DNA from: Rhizobium freirei PRF 81
Lineage (GTDB): Bacteria > Pseudomonadota > Alphaproteobacteria > Rhizobiales > Rhizobiaceae
Direction: 5' to 3'
Assembly: GCF_000359745.1 (NCBI RefSeq)
Contig: NZ_AQHN01000083.1
Span: 186,001-250,000 of the forward strand
Length of the DNA stretch: 64,000 nucleotides
Below are positions 49,055-57,931 of this stretch, piece after piece (position 1 is the stretch's first letter; each line of letters opens with the position of its first letter). A model generated the notes under the pieces. That model was not told the origin of the DNA. It saw only the letters and a program-made list of their open reading frames with translations, and did not search any database. The translations under genes were made by a program, and so were the position numbers.

Positions 49055-51151
49055 TCACCCGACTTTCAGGGCGAAGGTGTCGCACGGGTGGTGCAGCAGC
49101 TCCGCCAGTTCCTGGTCGAGATGCAATATGGATATGGATGCGCCGACCATATCGAGCGACGTGCAGTAGTGTCCCACCCAGTTCGCCTCGATTTTGATGT
49201 CCTTGGCGCTCAGCCTCTGCTCAACGCGCCGGAACAGAATATAGAGCTCCATCATCGGCGTCGCGCCGAAGGAATTGATCAATACCGCGACCCGGTCACC
49301 CGCGACGGGCTTCATCTCGGCAAAGATCCGGTCCATGACGCGGTCCGTGATCTCGTCGGCGTTCATCATTTTTTCGCGGGTGACACCGCGTTCGCCATGA
49401 ATGCCCATGCCGAACTCGATATCGTCGGGGCCGATCTCAAAATTGTGGCGCCGTGTCTGCGGCAGAGAGCAGGGCTCGAGCGCCACACCCATGGTGAAGG
49501 TCCGGTCATTGGCCTTGCGCGTCGCAGCCTCGCAGGCATCGAGCGGCAAGCCCTTGTCGCAGGCGGCTCCCGCAATCTTGAAAATGAAGAAATTGCCGGC
49601 GACGCCGCGTCGTCCCTCTTTGTCCTCGATGGGTGAGGAGGCAATGTCATCGGTCGTCAGCACGGTGCGGACTTCGATCCGTTCTTCCTGGGCCATTTCG
49701 GCAGCCATTTCGAAGTTCATGACGTCGCCGGCATAGTTGCCATAGACGAAAAGCACGCCTTTCCCGCCTGAAGCCGCTCTGGCGCATTCGAGAATCGGCG
49801 TGGGTGGCGGCGAGGAGAAGATGTTGCCGATGGCGACTGCGTCGGCCAGACCCTTGCCGACATAGCCCAGAAAGCCAGGTTCGTGGCCCGTACCGCCGCC
49901 GATGACGAGGCCGACCTTTCCGGACCGGGGGCCATTCCGTGCAACCAGTGCCCGGTTTGATCCCTTGATCGGTGCGATGTGTGACGCATGCGCCTTGACG
50001 GCGCCATCCAGCATCTCGTCGACCACATCATCGGGATTGTTGAGGAACTTCTTGATATGTGTGCGATAGCCGCTTGGCATCGCGACACTGTTATCCGCTC
50101 TCGGACGCTGGGCCCCCTTCTGATCGAATGTCGTGACGCCATCGGCGTTCAAAATGCCTCGACCCGTCGCCGCATCGGTAATCAGTACGTTGATGTAGCC
50201 GCCGCGCAGCGCCGCAAGGATGGCCGGCACCTTGTCGAAGCCGCCGGCGACGGCGATGCGCAGGCCGATCGATTTCAGCATGGCGAGGGATATGCCGATG
50301 GTGCGATCGTCGAGGGGCCCGGCGACGGGCTGGCCTTTCGCATCGATAAAGCGCCCGGCGACGACACCCACCGCATTCTTGGCCAGATAGTCTTGCAGCG
50401 AGACGGACTCGAAGAAGCCGCTGCTGTGGATCGTCGAGTTCGGCCGCAGCGACGATACGCCGAAGACCGCCTTGTTGGCTTTGGAGAGCACAGCAAACTC
50501 ATCTTCGATCAGCGGTTCCTGCAACAGGATGTCCCGGACTTCCGTCGTCGAAACGATGGCCGGAGCCGTGATGTTGACAAGCTTTCCGCCGGTGGCATTG
50601 GCGAAGGCGGCTGCGCAAAGCTCCGGCGTATAGGCGAAACGCGCCCGCGTGCCGCCGGTCGCCTGAACGACGGTTACATCCTGCAGGTTCGGAACATGCG
50701 CCTGCTCACCGATCGCAAGGACCGTGCGGCCCCAGGCGACGGCCAGCGTATCGCCGGATTTCAGTAGCCTGGCAATGGCCTGTGCGCCGGCCGTGCCGAG
50801 ACGGTCGATCAGCGGACGTGATCCATCGTCACTCGGCACGACAAGACAGTCGTGCAGGCCGAAATGGCGCTTGAGTTCCAGCGCTATAGAGAGGGAACTC
50901 AGCCGAGAGGGCTCGAGCGAGATATTGACGATGCCGCGGCTGCGCGCGTCAGCCAGATAGCTATTCACGGTCGCCCGTGAGATGCCCATGATGTCGGCGA
51001 TCTCGCCCTGGGTCTTGCCGTCCTCGTAATAGAGCCAACAAGCCCAGACGTAGGGGTCGTCGCCATAGCGCAGCGGCATGGTATCGGTCGCGTCCGGCGC
51101 GCCCGCCTTGTTTGCACCTGTCTTGCTGACCGAGAATGCCTTGCCTGTCAT
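49055..51151 (-). CDS. SorC-family regulator fused to DhaK
   Basis: A 698-aa two-part protein. Residues about 1-350 are a complete SorC-family regulator: helix-turn-helix near 48-72 (KTQGEIADIMGISRATVNSYLADARSRG) and the effector domain LAVAWGRTVLAIGE. From about 358 to the end is a complete DhaK: GGGTGHEPG, GNYAGDVMN (substrate Asp) and the covalent-binding His585 (FGMGIHGERG). So the protein could bind DNA and a ketose. It may be both enzyme and sensor, like DhaR-DhaK signalling joined in one chain. ATG 51151 is chosen (AAGGGA upstream); GTG 51154 is also possible. The 125-bp gap upstream separates it from the first DhaL gene. Confidence 0.9.
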   Translation of the reverse strand: MTGKAFSVSKTGANKAGAPDATDTMPLRYGDDPYVWACWLYYEDGKTQGEIADIMGISRATVNSYLADARSRGIVNISLEPSRLSSLSIALELKRHFGLHDCLVVPSDDGSRPLIDRLGTAGAQAIARLLKSGDTLAVAWGRTVLAIGEQAHVPNLQDVTVVQATGGTRARFAYTPELCAAAFANATGGKLVNITAPAIVSTTEVRDILLQEPLIEDEFAVLSKANKAVFGVSSLRPNSTIHSSGFFESVSLQDYLAKNAVGVVAGRFIDAKGQPVAGPLDDRTIGISLAMLKSIGLRIAVAGGFDKVPAILAALRGGYINVLITDAATGRGILNADGVTTFDQKGAQRPRADNSVAMPSGYRTHIKKFLNNPDDVVDEMLDGAVKAHASHIAPIKGSNRALVARNGPRSGKVGLVIGGGTGHEPGFLGYVGKGLADAVAIGNIFSSPPPTPILECARAASGGKGVLFVYGNYAGDVMNFEMAAEMAQEERIEVRTVLTTDDIASSPIEDKEGRRGVAGNFFIFKIAGAACDKGLPLDACEAATRKANDRTFTMGVALEPCSLPQTRRHNFEIGPDDIEFGMGIHGERGVTREKMMNADEITDRVMDRIFAEMKPVAGDRVAVLINSFGATPMMELYILFRRVEQRLSAKDIKIEANWVGHYCTSLDMVGASISILHLDQELAELLHHPCDTFALKVG

Positions 51152-51276
51152 CACGATTCCCTTTTCCCGTCAGAAGATGGAAGCAATGGCGTATGTTTGC
51201 AAATGCTTCTTCTTGGGAATGGCGGCGCGCGACCCCGCGGCAGAGCACGGGATCGGGCAGCCCTGGGAGAGCCCGT

Positions 51277-51918
51277 TTATCGGAGCCGTGCGCGAGCCCC
51301 CTGAGAAAGTTCTTTCAGGATGATTGCGCAGGAGGTCGCACCCGCGTCGAGCACGCCGAGCGACCGTTCGCCCAGCCGGCTGGCGCGGCCGATTCTGGCC
51401 ACAAGATTGAGGGTGGAGTCGCGGCCAGCTTCGCTGGCGGCCACCAACGCATCGAGCGCTTCGGCGAAGGACTTGCCGGCGGCATTGGCGGCATCGAATG
51501 CCTCGATCGCCGGAACCAGCGTGTCGAGCAAGGTTTTGTCGCCGACCTTCGCCGAACCGATCGATTGGATGCCTTCCAGCCCCGCATGCAGCGCCCGGCT
51601 ATAGGCTGCGCTATCGATCGCATCGATGCCATCGAGCTTTTCGGCAAATTCGGTGAACATCACGCCATAGAGCGGGCCCATGGAGCCGCCGATCTCAGTC
51701 ATAAGCACGGTGCCCAGCGTGTCGAGCGAAGCCGATAACGACTGGTTCTTGCCCTTCAGGCGTTCGGATGCCATGCCGAAGCCCTTGGCCATGTTGACGC
51801 CGTGATCGCCGTCGCCGATCTTGCCGTCGATCTCGCTGAGATAGGCGCGGTTCTCGACGATGCGGTCAGCCATCGCCAAGACGATGTCGCTGGCCGTTGC
51901 ATTATTGAATGTCTGCAT
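51277..51918 (-). CDS. dhaL: DhaL-type ketose kinase subunit (first copy)
   Basis: 213 aa, nucleotide-binding subunit. GKIGDGDHGVNMAKGF gives the Mg-binding Asp/His, and GDKTLLDTLVPA and STLNLVARIGRASRLGERSLGVLDAGATS are the DhaL helices. It starts 13 bp after the stop of the DhaK gene on the same strand and is thus the natural partner of that subunit. GAGGGG lies upstream of the ATG. Confidence 0.9.
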   Translation of the reverse strand: MQTFNNATASDIVLAMADRIVENRAYLSEIDGKIGDGDHGVNMAKGFGMASERLKGKNQSLSASLDTLGTVLMTEIGGSMGPLYGVMFTEFAEKLDGIDAIDSAAYSRALHAGLEGIQSIGSAKVGDKTLLDTLVPAIEAFDAANAAGKSFAEALDALVAASEAGRDSTLNLVARIGRASRLGERSLGVLDAGATSCAIILKELSQGARARLR

Positions 51919-51931
51919 GAATGCGTCCCCC

Positions 51932-52924
51932 TCAGATGAGCGTCGTGCACTTGACCTCGACGTCCAGGAGCTCCTTGAGCTCCTCGTCGAGGGCCATAAC
52001 GGTCAGCGTCGCGCCGACCATTTCAAGCGACGTGAAGTAGTTGCCGATATAGGTTCTGTAGATCGTCAGGCCCCGTTCGGAGATCTTCGCTTCGATCGTA
52101 TCGTTGAGGATATAGAGTTCGTTAACCGGTGTCGCACCAAGCCCCGATACGAGAACGGCCACCTCGGTTCCGGTAGCAAGATTATGATCATCGAGGACGA
52201 TCTGGCACATGGCGTCGCCGATCTCGGCTGCCGTTTTCAGGGGCTCCACGCGAACGCCGGGCTCGCCGTGGTGACCGATGCCGACTTCCATCGTGCCGGG
52301 CGCAATCTGGAAGTTCGGATGGCCGACGGCGGGCAGGGTGCAGGGACCGAGACCGATGCCGACGGAGCGGCAGCTGTCGATTGCCTTCTGAGCGGCAACG
52401 CGAACCTCCTCCAGGCTTGCCCCCTTGGAAGCCTTGGCGCCGCCGATCTTCCACATGAAGATTTCGCCAGCCACGCCGCGGCGCTTCTCGCGCTCCTCGG
52501 GCGGAGCCGAGCACACATCGTCGTTGGCGACGACGGTGGCGACTTCGATGCCGTCCTTTGCGGCAAGCTTTGTTGCCATCTTCACGTTCATGTTGTCGCC
52601 GGCATAGTTGCCGTACAGGCAGATGACGCCGCGGCCGCCATTGGCCTCGCGAATGGCGTCGTGGAAGCTCTTGGCCGTTGGAGAGGAAAAGAGCTCGCCG
52701 ACTGCAACCGCATCCAGCATGTTCTTACCCGTATAGCCGATGAAGGCCGGCTCATGGCCTGAGCCGCCGCCGGTGACCACGCCGACCTTTCCGGCATGGG
52801 GCGCATCCTTGGCGACGACGACGCGCGGATTTTCTGCCAGACGGACAATGTCCGAATGGGCTTTGATGAAGCCTTTTACAGTATCTTCAACGACTTCATC
52901 GGGATTGTTGATGAACCGCTGCAT
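51932..52924 (-). CDS. dhaK: DhaK-type ketose kinase subunit
   Basis: 330 aa, the substrate-binding subunit that holds the ketose by a hemiaminal bond to His219 (GIGHHGEPG). GGGSGHEPAF and GNYAGDNMNVKMA (substrate Asp) complete the site. In related systems this pair phosphorylates dihydroxyacetone or erythrulose. It lies between the SDR gene (33 bp before) and dhaL. AGGAGAG precedes the ATG. The substrate is inferred to be a C3 or C4 ketose. Confidence 0.9.
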   Translation of the reverse strand: MQRFINNPDEVVEDTVKGFIKAHSDIVRLAENPRVVVAKDAPHAGKVGVVTGGGSGHEPAFIGYTGKNMLDAVAVGELFSSPTAKSFHDAIREANGGRGVICLYGNYAGDNMNVKMATKLAAKDGIEVATVVANDDVCSAPPEEREKRRGVAGEIFMWKIGGAKASKGASLEEVRVAAQKAIDSCRSVGIGLGPCTLPAVGHPNFQIAPGTMEVGIGHHGEPGVRVEPLKTAAEIGDAMCQIVLDDHNLATGTEVAVLVSGLGATPVNELYILNDTIEAKISERGLTIYRTYIGNYFTSLEMVGATLTVMALDEELKELLDVEVKCTTLI

Positions 52925-52957
52925 GGTCTCTCCTGTCGAATTATTGAGCGTTTGCGC

Positions 52958-53731
52958 TCAGAGAATGGTGTAGCCGCCGTCGATCAGCAGATCGGCGCCG
53001 TTGATCATGTCCGCACCGGACGAAGAGAGGAAAACAGCCGCGGCTGCGATCTCCTGAGGGAAGGCGAAACGGCCGGTCGGGATGCGCTTTTTAGCGGCTT
53101 CACCCTTTTCGCCGGCCCAGGCCTTCTTGCCGAGCTCGGTGAGCACGATGGTCGGCGAGATGGTGTTGACGTTGATGCCGTGTTTGCCCCATTCGGCGGC
53201 GAAGGTCTTGGACATGCCGATCACGCCGAACTTGGAGGCGCAATAGGCGACATGGTCTTCGATAGCGACCGTGCCTGCCTGCGAGGCGAGGTTGACGATC
53301 TTGCCGCCCTTGCCGGCGGCGATCATGGCGCGGCCGACAGCCTGCGTGACCAGGAATGTGCCCTTGAGGTTGATGTTGATCGTCTTGTCCCAGTAATCCA
53401 GCGGCAGATCCTCGGCAGGTGCGAGAAAGACGACGCCGGCGCTGTTGACGGCGATGTCGATGCCGCCAAAATGCGAGACAACGTCGCTCACCGCCTTGTT
53501 GACCGAGGCGGGATCGGAAACATCGCAGACGAACGGCGCAGCATCGCCGCCGATTTCGGCAGCCTTGGCCTTGGCCATATCGACATTGATATCGAGAACG
53601 GCGACCTTAGCGCCCTTGGAGGCGAAAGCCGTTGCGACGGCGGCGCCAATGCCTGATCCGCCGCCAGTGACGAGGGCGACCTTGCCTGACAGCGGGAAAT
53701 TCAAATCAATGTCTGGGGATGTCTCGGTCAT
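52958..53731 (-). CDS. SDR dehydrogenase, likely for a polyol (D-threitol type)
   Basis: A 257-aa short-chain dehydrogenase. Glycine motif GGGSGIG, NSAG and catalytic Ser, Tyr and Lys (NLAS, YCASK) are intact. The N-terminus DIDLNFPLSGKVALVTGGGSGIG recalls proteins annotated as D-threitol or glycerol dehydrogenases in rhizobia. It would oxidise a polyol to the ketose phosphorylated by the adjacent DhaK/DhaL. ATG 53731 is used instead of an in-frame TTG 53740. The substrate is an inference from neighbours. Confidence 0.85.
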   Translation of the reverse strand: MTETSPDIDLNFPLSGKVALVTGGGSGIGAAVATAFASKGAKVAVLDINVDMAKAKAAEIGGDAAPFVCDVSDPASVNKAVSDVVSHFGGIDIAVNSAGVVFLAPAEDLPLDYWDKTININLKGTFLVTQAVGRAMIAAGKGGKIVNLASQAGTVAIEDHVAYCASKFGVIGMSKTFAAEWGKHGINVNTISPTIVLTELGKKAWAGEKGEAAKKRIPTGRFAFPQEIAAAAVFLSSSGADMINGADLLIDGGYTIL

Positions 53732-53793
53732 CGTTTTCAAGCCTCTGTCTTTTGGGGGAAGCGGGGCGACATGTTCGCCCCGCCGCAGTGATT

Positions 53794-54783
53794 TTACTTG
53801 CGAGTCTCAAGCAGCTTGTCGACGTTCTCTGCCGTTACCGGGGTCCAGGGAACGTTGTAATTCTTCTCCTTGCCGTCGTTGAACGGCATGTCCGGATACT
53901 GCGACCAGATCTTGGATTCCGGCTTGTAGTTGCCCTTCTTGGCGGCGAAGATCGCAAGATCGAGTGCGCCCTGCGCCTGTGCGCTCGCATCCTGCAGGAT
54001 CGAGGTCATCGTGCCCTGCTTGACGGCATGGAGCGCGTCGGTGATGCCGTCGATGCCGGCAATGGCGAAATCCTTGACGTTGAGCTTCGCGGCCTTGATC
54101 GCCTCGATCGCGCCAAGCGCCATCTCGTCGTTCTGGCCGATGACGCCGCTGATCTGGCCCGGATGGGCCGTCAGCCAGTTTTCCATCAGCTTCTGGGCTT
54201 CCGCGCGCGACCAGTTCGCGGTCTGGTCTTCCAGCACCTTCACATTCGGGCACTCGGCAAGCGCCTTCTTGTTGCCTTCGAGGCGCGAGATCTGCGCCGA
54301 CTGGCCGATCGGGCCTTCGAGGATGACGACATTGCCCTTGCAGCCGATCTTGTCGAGCACGGTCTTGGCTTCCATGTAGCCGGAGATCGTATCGTTGGAG
54401 CCGACATAGGACGTCAGAAGATCGGAGTTCACACGGGTATTGGAGCCGACGACAGGGATGCCGGCGTCATGGGCTGCCTGAACGGCGGTCGCCGCAGCTT
54501 CGATGTCGATCGGCACGAAGATGATCGCGTCGAACTTTTGCGTGATCATCGTATTGACCTGTTCCTGCTGAACGAGCGCATCATAGCGGCCGTCGAAAAC
54601 GGTCAGATCAACGTTGCCATTCTTGACGGCGGGGTGTTCCTTCAGTGCAGCGGACCAAATCTGCATGAACTCGGCATTGAGGCCGTATGGAGCGGCGCCG
54701 ATCTTTAGCTTCTTGTCCTGGGCGAGGGACGGCGAGGCCAGAAGTGCGGTGGCCGCTGCAAGAGCAATAAGTAATTTCTTCAT
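53794..54783 (-). CDS. CUT2 ABC transporter binding protein
   Basis: 329 aa, with a signal peptide (MKKLLIALAAATALLASPSLA) and an RbsB-type periplasmic domain. PYGLNAEFMQIW, DGRYDALVQQEQVNTMI and IGQNDEMALGAIEAIKAAK are typical. GGAGGAG precedes the ATG. It is the third gene of the operon starting with the ATPase and likely captures a polyol or short sugar. It is a different lineage from the eryG product. Confidence 0.9.
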   Translation of the reverse strand: MKKLLIALAAATALLASPSLAQDKKLKIGAAPYGLNAEFMQIWSAALKEHPAVKNGNVDLTVFDGRYDALVQQEQVNTMITQKFDAIIFVPIDIEAAATAVQAAHDAGIPVVGSNTRVNSDLLTSYVGSNDTISGYMEAKTVLDKIGCKGNVVILEGPIGQSAQISRLEGNKKALAECPNVKVLEDQTANWSRAEAQKLMENWLTAHPGQISGVIGQNDEMALGAIEAIKAAKLNVKDFAIAGIDGITDALHAVKQGTMTSILQDASAQAQGALDLAIFAAKKGNYKPESKIWSQYPDMPFNDGKEKNYNVPWTPVTAENVDKLLETRK

Positions 54784-54867
54784 TACAATTCTCCTCCGTT
54801 AAAGTCCGGCCGTCGTTGTGACGCGCCGTTTGGTTTTCCGCGTGCGAACACAGGGATATCTTCGGGC

Positions 54868-55872
54868 TCAGCCGCCCAGATTTCTCTTTTGGTCGAGCAT
54901 GACGGCGCCGACGATGAGTGTGCCTTTGAGGACCTGCTGGTAGTAGGACTGGATCCCCATGAGATCGAGGCCGTTGTTCATGACGCCGATGATCAATGCG
55001 CCGATGAGCGTGCCGGTGATGCGGCCGACGCCGCCGGACAGGCTGGTGCCGCCGATGACGACAGCCGCGATCGCATCGAGTTCGTAGGCGATGCCGGCCT
55101 GAGGCAGGGCGGAGCCGGTACGGGCTGCGAGGATCATGCCTGCGAGGCCAGAAAGGCCGCCGGAAATCACGTAGACGAGGAAGCGCAGCTTGCTGACATC
55201 GATGCCCGATGTGGTGGCAGCATGCGGGTTGCCGCCGACGGCATAGATGTAGCGGCCGAAACGGGTGCGGTTGAGAACCCACCAGGCGACGATGAAGACG
55301 ATGGCAAGCAGGATGACGGGCATCGGGATGGACAGAACGCTGCCGGTGCCGATCCAGCGGAAATCAGGGGTCAGCGCCGGAACCGGCTTGCCGCCGCCAT
55401 AGATCAGCGTCATGCCGCGGGCGGCGGAGAGCATGCCGAGCGTGGCGACGAATGCGGGGACGGCAAAGCGTGAGACGATGAGGCCGACGACGGCGCCGCA
55501 GGCAACACCGACCAGCAAACCGACCGCAAGCGCGACATAGGGCGGGTAGGGCGCGCCAACGATGCCGGCCGTTGCCGACGTCGTTGCAAAGCTTGCGCTG
55601 ACGATCCCGGTGAGTGCGACCACGGAGCCGACAGAGAGATCGATGCCGCGCGTCAGGATGACGAATGTCATGCCGATTGCCAGCACGCCGTTGATCGAGG
55701 TCTGCAGCAACACGTTCGAGATGTTGCCGGCCGTCAGGAAATACTCATTCGAGAACGAGAGGACGATGGCGAGCAGCAGGAAGGCGAGAAAGATCCCGTA
55801 TTCCTGAATGATCAATCTGCGCCGGTCCGAGCCGAACCAGGAATTGGACTGATGGTTGTCAGTGGCGGACAT
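54868..55872 (-). CDS. CUT2 ABC transporter permease
   Basis: 334 aa with about nine or ten membrane helices of the RbsC family. LTRGIDLSVGS and AAVVIGGTSLSGGVGRITGTLIGALIIGVMNNGL are the conserved segments. The ATG at 55872 has AGAGG upstream. The gene lies between those of its ATPase and binding protein. Confidence 0.9.
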   Translation of the reverse strand: MSATDNHQSNSWFGSDRRRLIIQEYGIFLAFLLLAIVLSFSNEYFLTAGNISNVLLQTSINGVLAIGMTFVILTRGIDLSVGSVVALTGIVSASFATTSATAGIVGAPYPPYVALAVGLLVGVACGAVVGLIVSRFAVPAFVATLGMLSAARGMTLIYGGGKPVPALTPDFRWIGTGSVLSIPMPVILLAIVFIVAWWVLNRTRFGRYIYAVGGNPHAATTSGIDVSKLRFLVYVISGGLSGLAGMILAARTGSALPQAGIAYELDAIAAVVIGGTSLSGGVGRITGTLIGALIIGVMNNGLDLMGIQSYYQQVLKGTLIVGAVMLDQKRNLGG

Positions 55873-55927
55873 TGCAAATACCTCTTGTTGCCGGACGCGT
55901 TCTTTTGAGCTTCGAAGCCTGTCGCAT

Positions 55928-57406
55928 TCAGGTCGACAGATGCACGAGCGATTGCGCGTCGGCCTCCTCCCTCTTGAGAATTCCGGCAGAGCGTCCCTGG
56001 CGCATCACCAGGATGCGGTCGGACATGCCGAGGACCTCGTCTATTTCGGATGAGATCATGATGACGGTGCCGCCTTCGGCGGCGAAGTCGCAGATGATGC
56101 GATAGATCTCGCGCTTGGCGCCGACATCGACGCCGCGCGTCGGCTCGTCCAGCAGCAGCACTTTCGGCTTGCGCAGAAACCACTTGCCGAGCACGACCTT
56201 CTGCTGATTGCCGCCGGAAAGGCCGGAGACGGGCATGCTGTCGCGCGCCGCCTTGATGCCGAAACGCTCGATCATATCCTGGCTGGCACTGGCTTCTGCC
56301 CGGCTGTCCATGGAAAATCGTGGGCTCATTTCCGGCAGGCTCGCCAGGCAGATGTTGTTGCGCACGCTGTCGATGAGGTTGAGCCCTGTCAGCTTGCGAT
56401 CTTCGGTCACGAAGGCGATGCCGTGCTGCATGGCTTCAGCCGGCTTGCCCACGGTGATGGGCTGGCCAGCCAGCTTGATCTGGCCGCTGTTTAGGACGTC
56501 GAGGCCGAAGATGCAGTTGAAGATCTCGGTTCGTCCGGAACCCATAAGGCCATAGATTCCAAAGATCTCCCCCTTATGGGCAGTAAAGGAAATGTCGTTG
56601 AGCTTGCCTTCCGCCGTCAGGCCGGCAACTTCCAGCCCCGGTGTCGCCGTCGGCACATTGGTCTTGATGTATTCCTCGCCAAGCTCGCGGCCGACGATCA
56701 TGCGAATGAGCCCCGGTCGGTCGATGTCGGCGAGAGCGCCGCTACCGACATAGGAACCGTCACGGAAGGCCGTATAGGAATCGGCGATCTGGAAGATTTC
56801 GGACAGCCGGTGTGAGACATAGACGACGCCTTTGCCTTCGGCCTTCAGGCGCTCGATCGTCGAGAAAAGCTGCTGCGCTTCCTTTTCGCCGATTGCCGAG
56901 GTGGGCTCGTCCATGAAGATCACCTCGGCATCGTGGCTGAGCGCTTTGGCGATCTCGACCAGCTGAATCTGGGCGACAGAAAGGTTCATCATGAATTGGG
57001 TGGCGCGGATGTTGAACCGCAGCCGGTCCAGCAGCGCTTGCGCGTTGCGGTTCATCGTCTTGAAATCGATGCCGCCGAACCGGGCCGACGGTTCGCGGCC
57101 GAGATAGATGTTCTCCGCAACCGTCATGTGCGGGATAGGGCTGAGTTCCTGCTCGATGATGGCAATGCCGGCGGCGAGCGCTGCGGCGGGGCTTGCATAA
57201 TCCACGTCCTTGCCGCGGCGGCGAATGGAGCCGGCATCGCGCTTGTGGATGCCCATCAGGATCTTGAGGAAGGTCGACTTGCCCGCACCATTGCCGCCGC
57301 ACAGGGCGTGAACCGAGCCGGGTCGCAATTGAAAGCAGCCATCGCGCAATGCAGCGACACCGCCAAAGGACTTCTTCAGCCCTTCCACTTCAAGCAGGAA
57401 TTCCAC
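55928..57406 (-). CDS. CUT2 ABC transporter ATPase
   Basis: 492 aa with two ATPase domains: Walker A GGNGAGKST, Walker B VIFMDEPTSAI in the first; GLSGGNQQKVVLGKW and VLLLDEPTRGVD in the second. I set the start at GTG 57406, which has GGAGGGG just upstream and begins at VEFLLEVEGLKK. The frame is open to 57472 from another GTG without a ribosome site. It is the first gene of the leftward operon of eight genes ending in the second dhaL. Confidence 0.88.
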   Translation of the reverse strand: MEFLLEVEGLKKSFGGVAALRDGCFQLRPGSVHALCGGNGAGKSTFLKILMGIHKRDAGSIRRRGKDVDYASPAAALAAGIAIIEQELSPIPHMTVAENIYLGREPSARFGGIDFKTMNRNAQALLDRLRFNIRATQFMMNLSVAQIQLVEIAKALSHDAEVIFMDEPTSAIGEKEAQQLFSTIERLKAEGKGVVYVSHRLSEIFQIADSYTAFRDGSYVGSGALADIDRPGLIRMIVGRELGEEYIKTNVPTATPGLEVAGLTAEGKLNDISFTAHKGEIFGIYGLMGSGRTEIFNCIFGLDVLNSGQIKLAGQPITVGKPAEAMQHGIAFVTEDRKLTGLNLIDSVRNNICLASLPEMSPRFSMDSRAEASASQDMIERFGIKAARDSMPVSGLSGGNQQKVVLGKWFLRKPKVLLLDEPTRGVDVGAKREIYRIICDFAAEGGTVIMISSEIDEVLGMSDRILVMRQGRSAGILKREEADAQSLVHLST

Positions 57407-57931
57407 GTTCCCCTCCGCACTCCGAATGCCGGGCGAGAAGATCGGCCGGAGCCAATCTTTGTCGCCGAGCACTTATGTTTACAATATTCGGATCGCTTTC
57501 GACAAATGTCAATATAACAATTTCAAATTTGGAAAAGTGACGGCTTGCAGCCCTCCTGGAAAGTATAGCCGTTGCGGAGAAATTGGGTAAGGAAATTAAT
57601 TTAATTATTTGATATATCTGTATAAATGTTCGAATATTTTATCTCTTCATTGAGCGGCTTGGAAGGCTTGGCTGATGACGCTGGTGGCCGTCGTCGGGCG
57701 GCTTCTTCCTTCCGGGCGCTACCGATCGTGATGCGGAGCCTGTGACATCGAGGAGGAGGTTTGCTATTCCCGAGCTGCACTGTGGTTGTCTGATCGCCGC
57801 TATGCTTGCGAAGGAGAAGATGAACCGCTGATTGCCGTAGGCGCGCATTTCATGTCATATTATGAGTTGACGAGATGCTGGGTAACCGAATGCTGTCCGG
57901 ATAGGCTTGCGGCAGTCGGATGGAGCGGGAA
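57407..57931. other. Divergent control region of ABC and gntR operons
   Basis: 525 bp with two AT-rich blocks (about 57475-57540 and 57590-57640), likely promoters for the leftward operon. Between 57640 and 57850 no gene can be supported; short frames on both strands lack ribosome sites. AATATTCG (near 57485) has its complement near 57630, too far apart to call. The GntR-type palindrome at 57855-57865 is listed separately. Confidence 0.5.
57855..57865 (+). promoter_or_regulatory. Candidate GntR operator before gntR
   Basis: TCATA-T-TATGA, perfect 5-bp arms around one base, 66 bp before the gntR start. The same half-sites recur before the uxuA-like gene, so they are probably sites of the GntR protein encoded between them. 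Confidence 0.6.

Noticed and set aside
57639..57848. 69-codon minus-strand frame in the divergent control region
   Set aside because: No ribosome site and no recognisable sequence; treated as non-coding.
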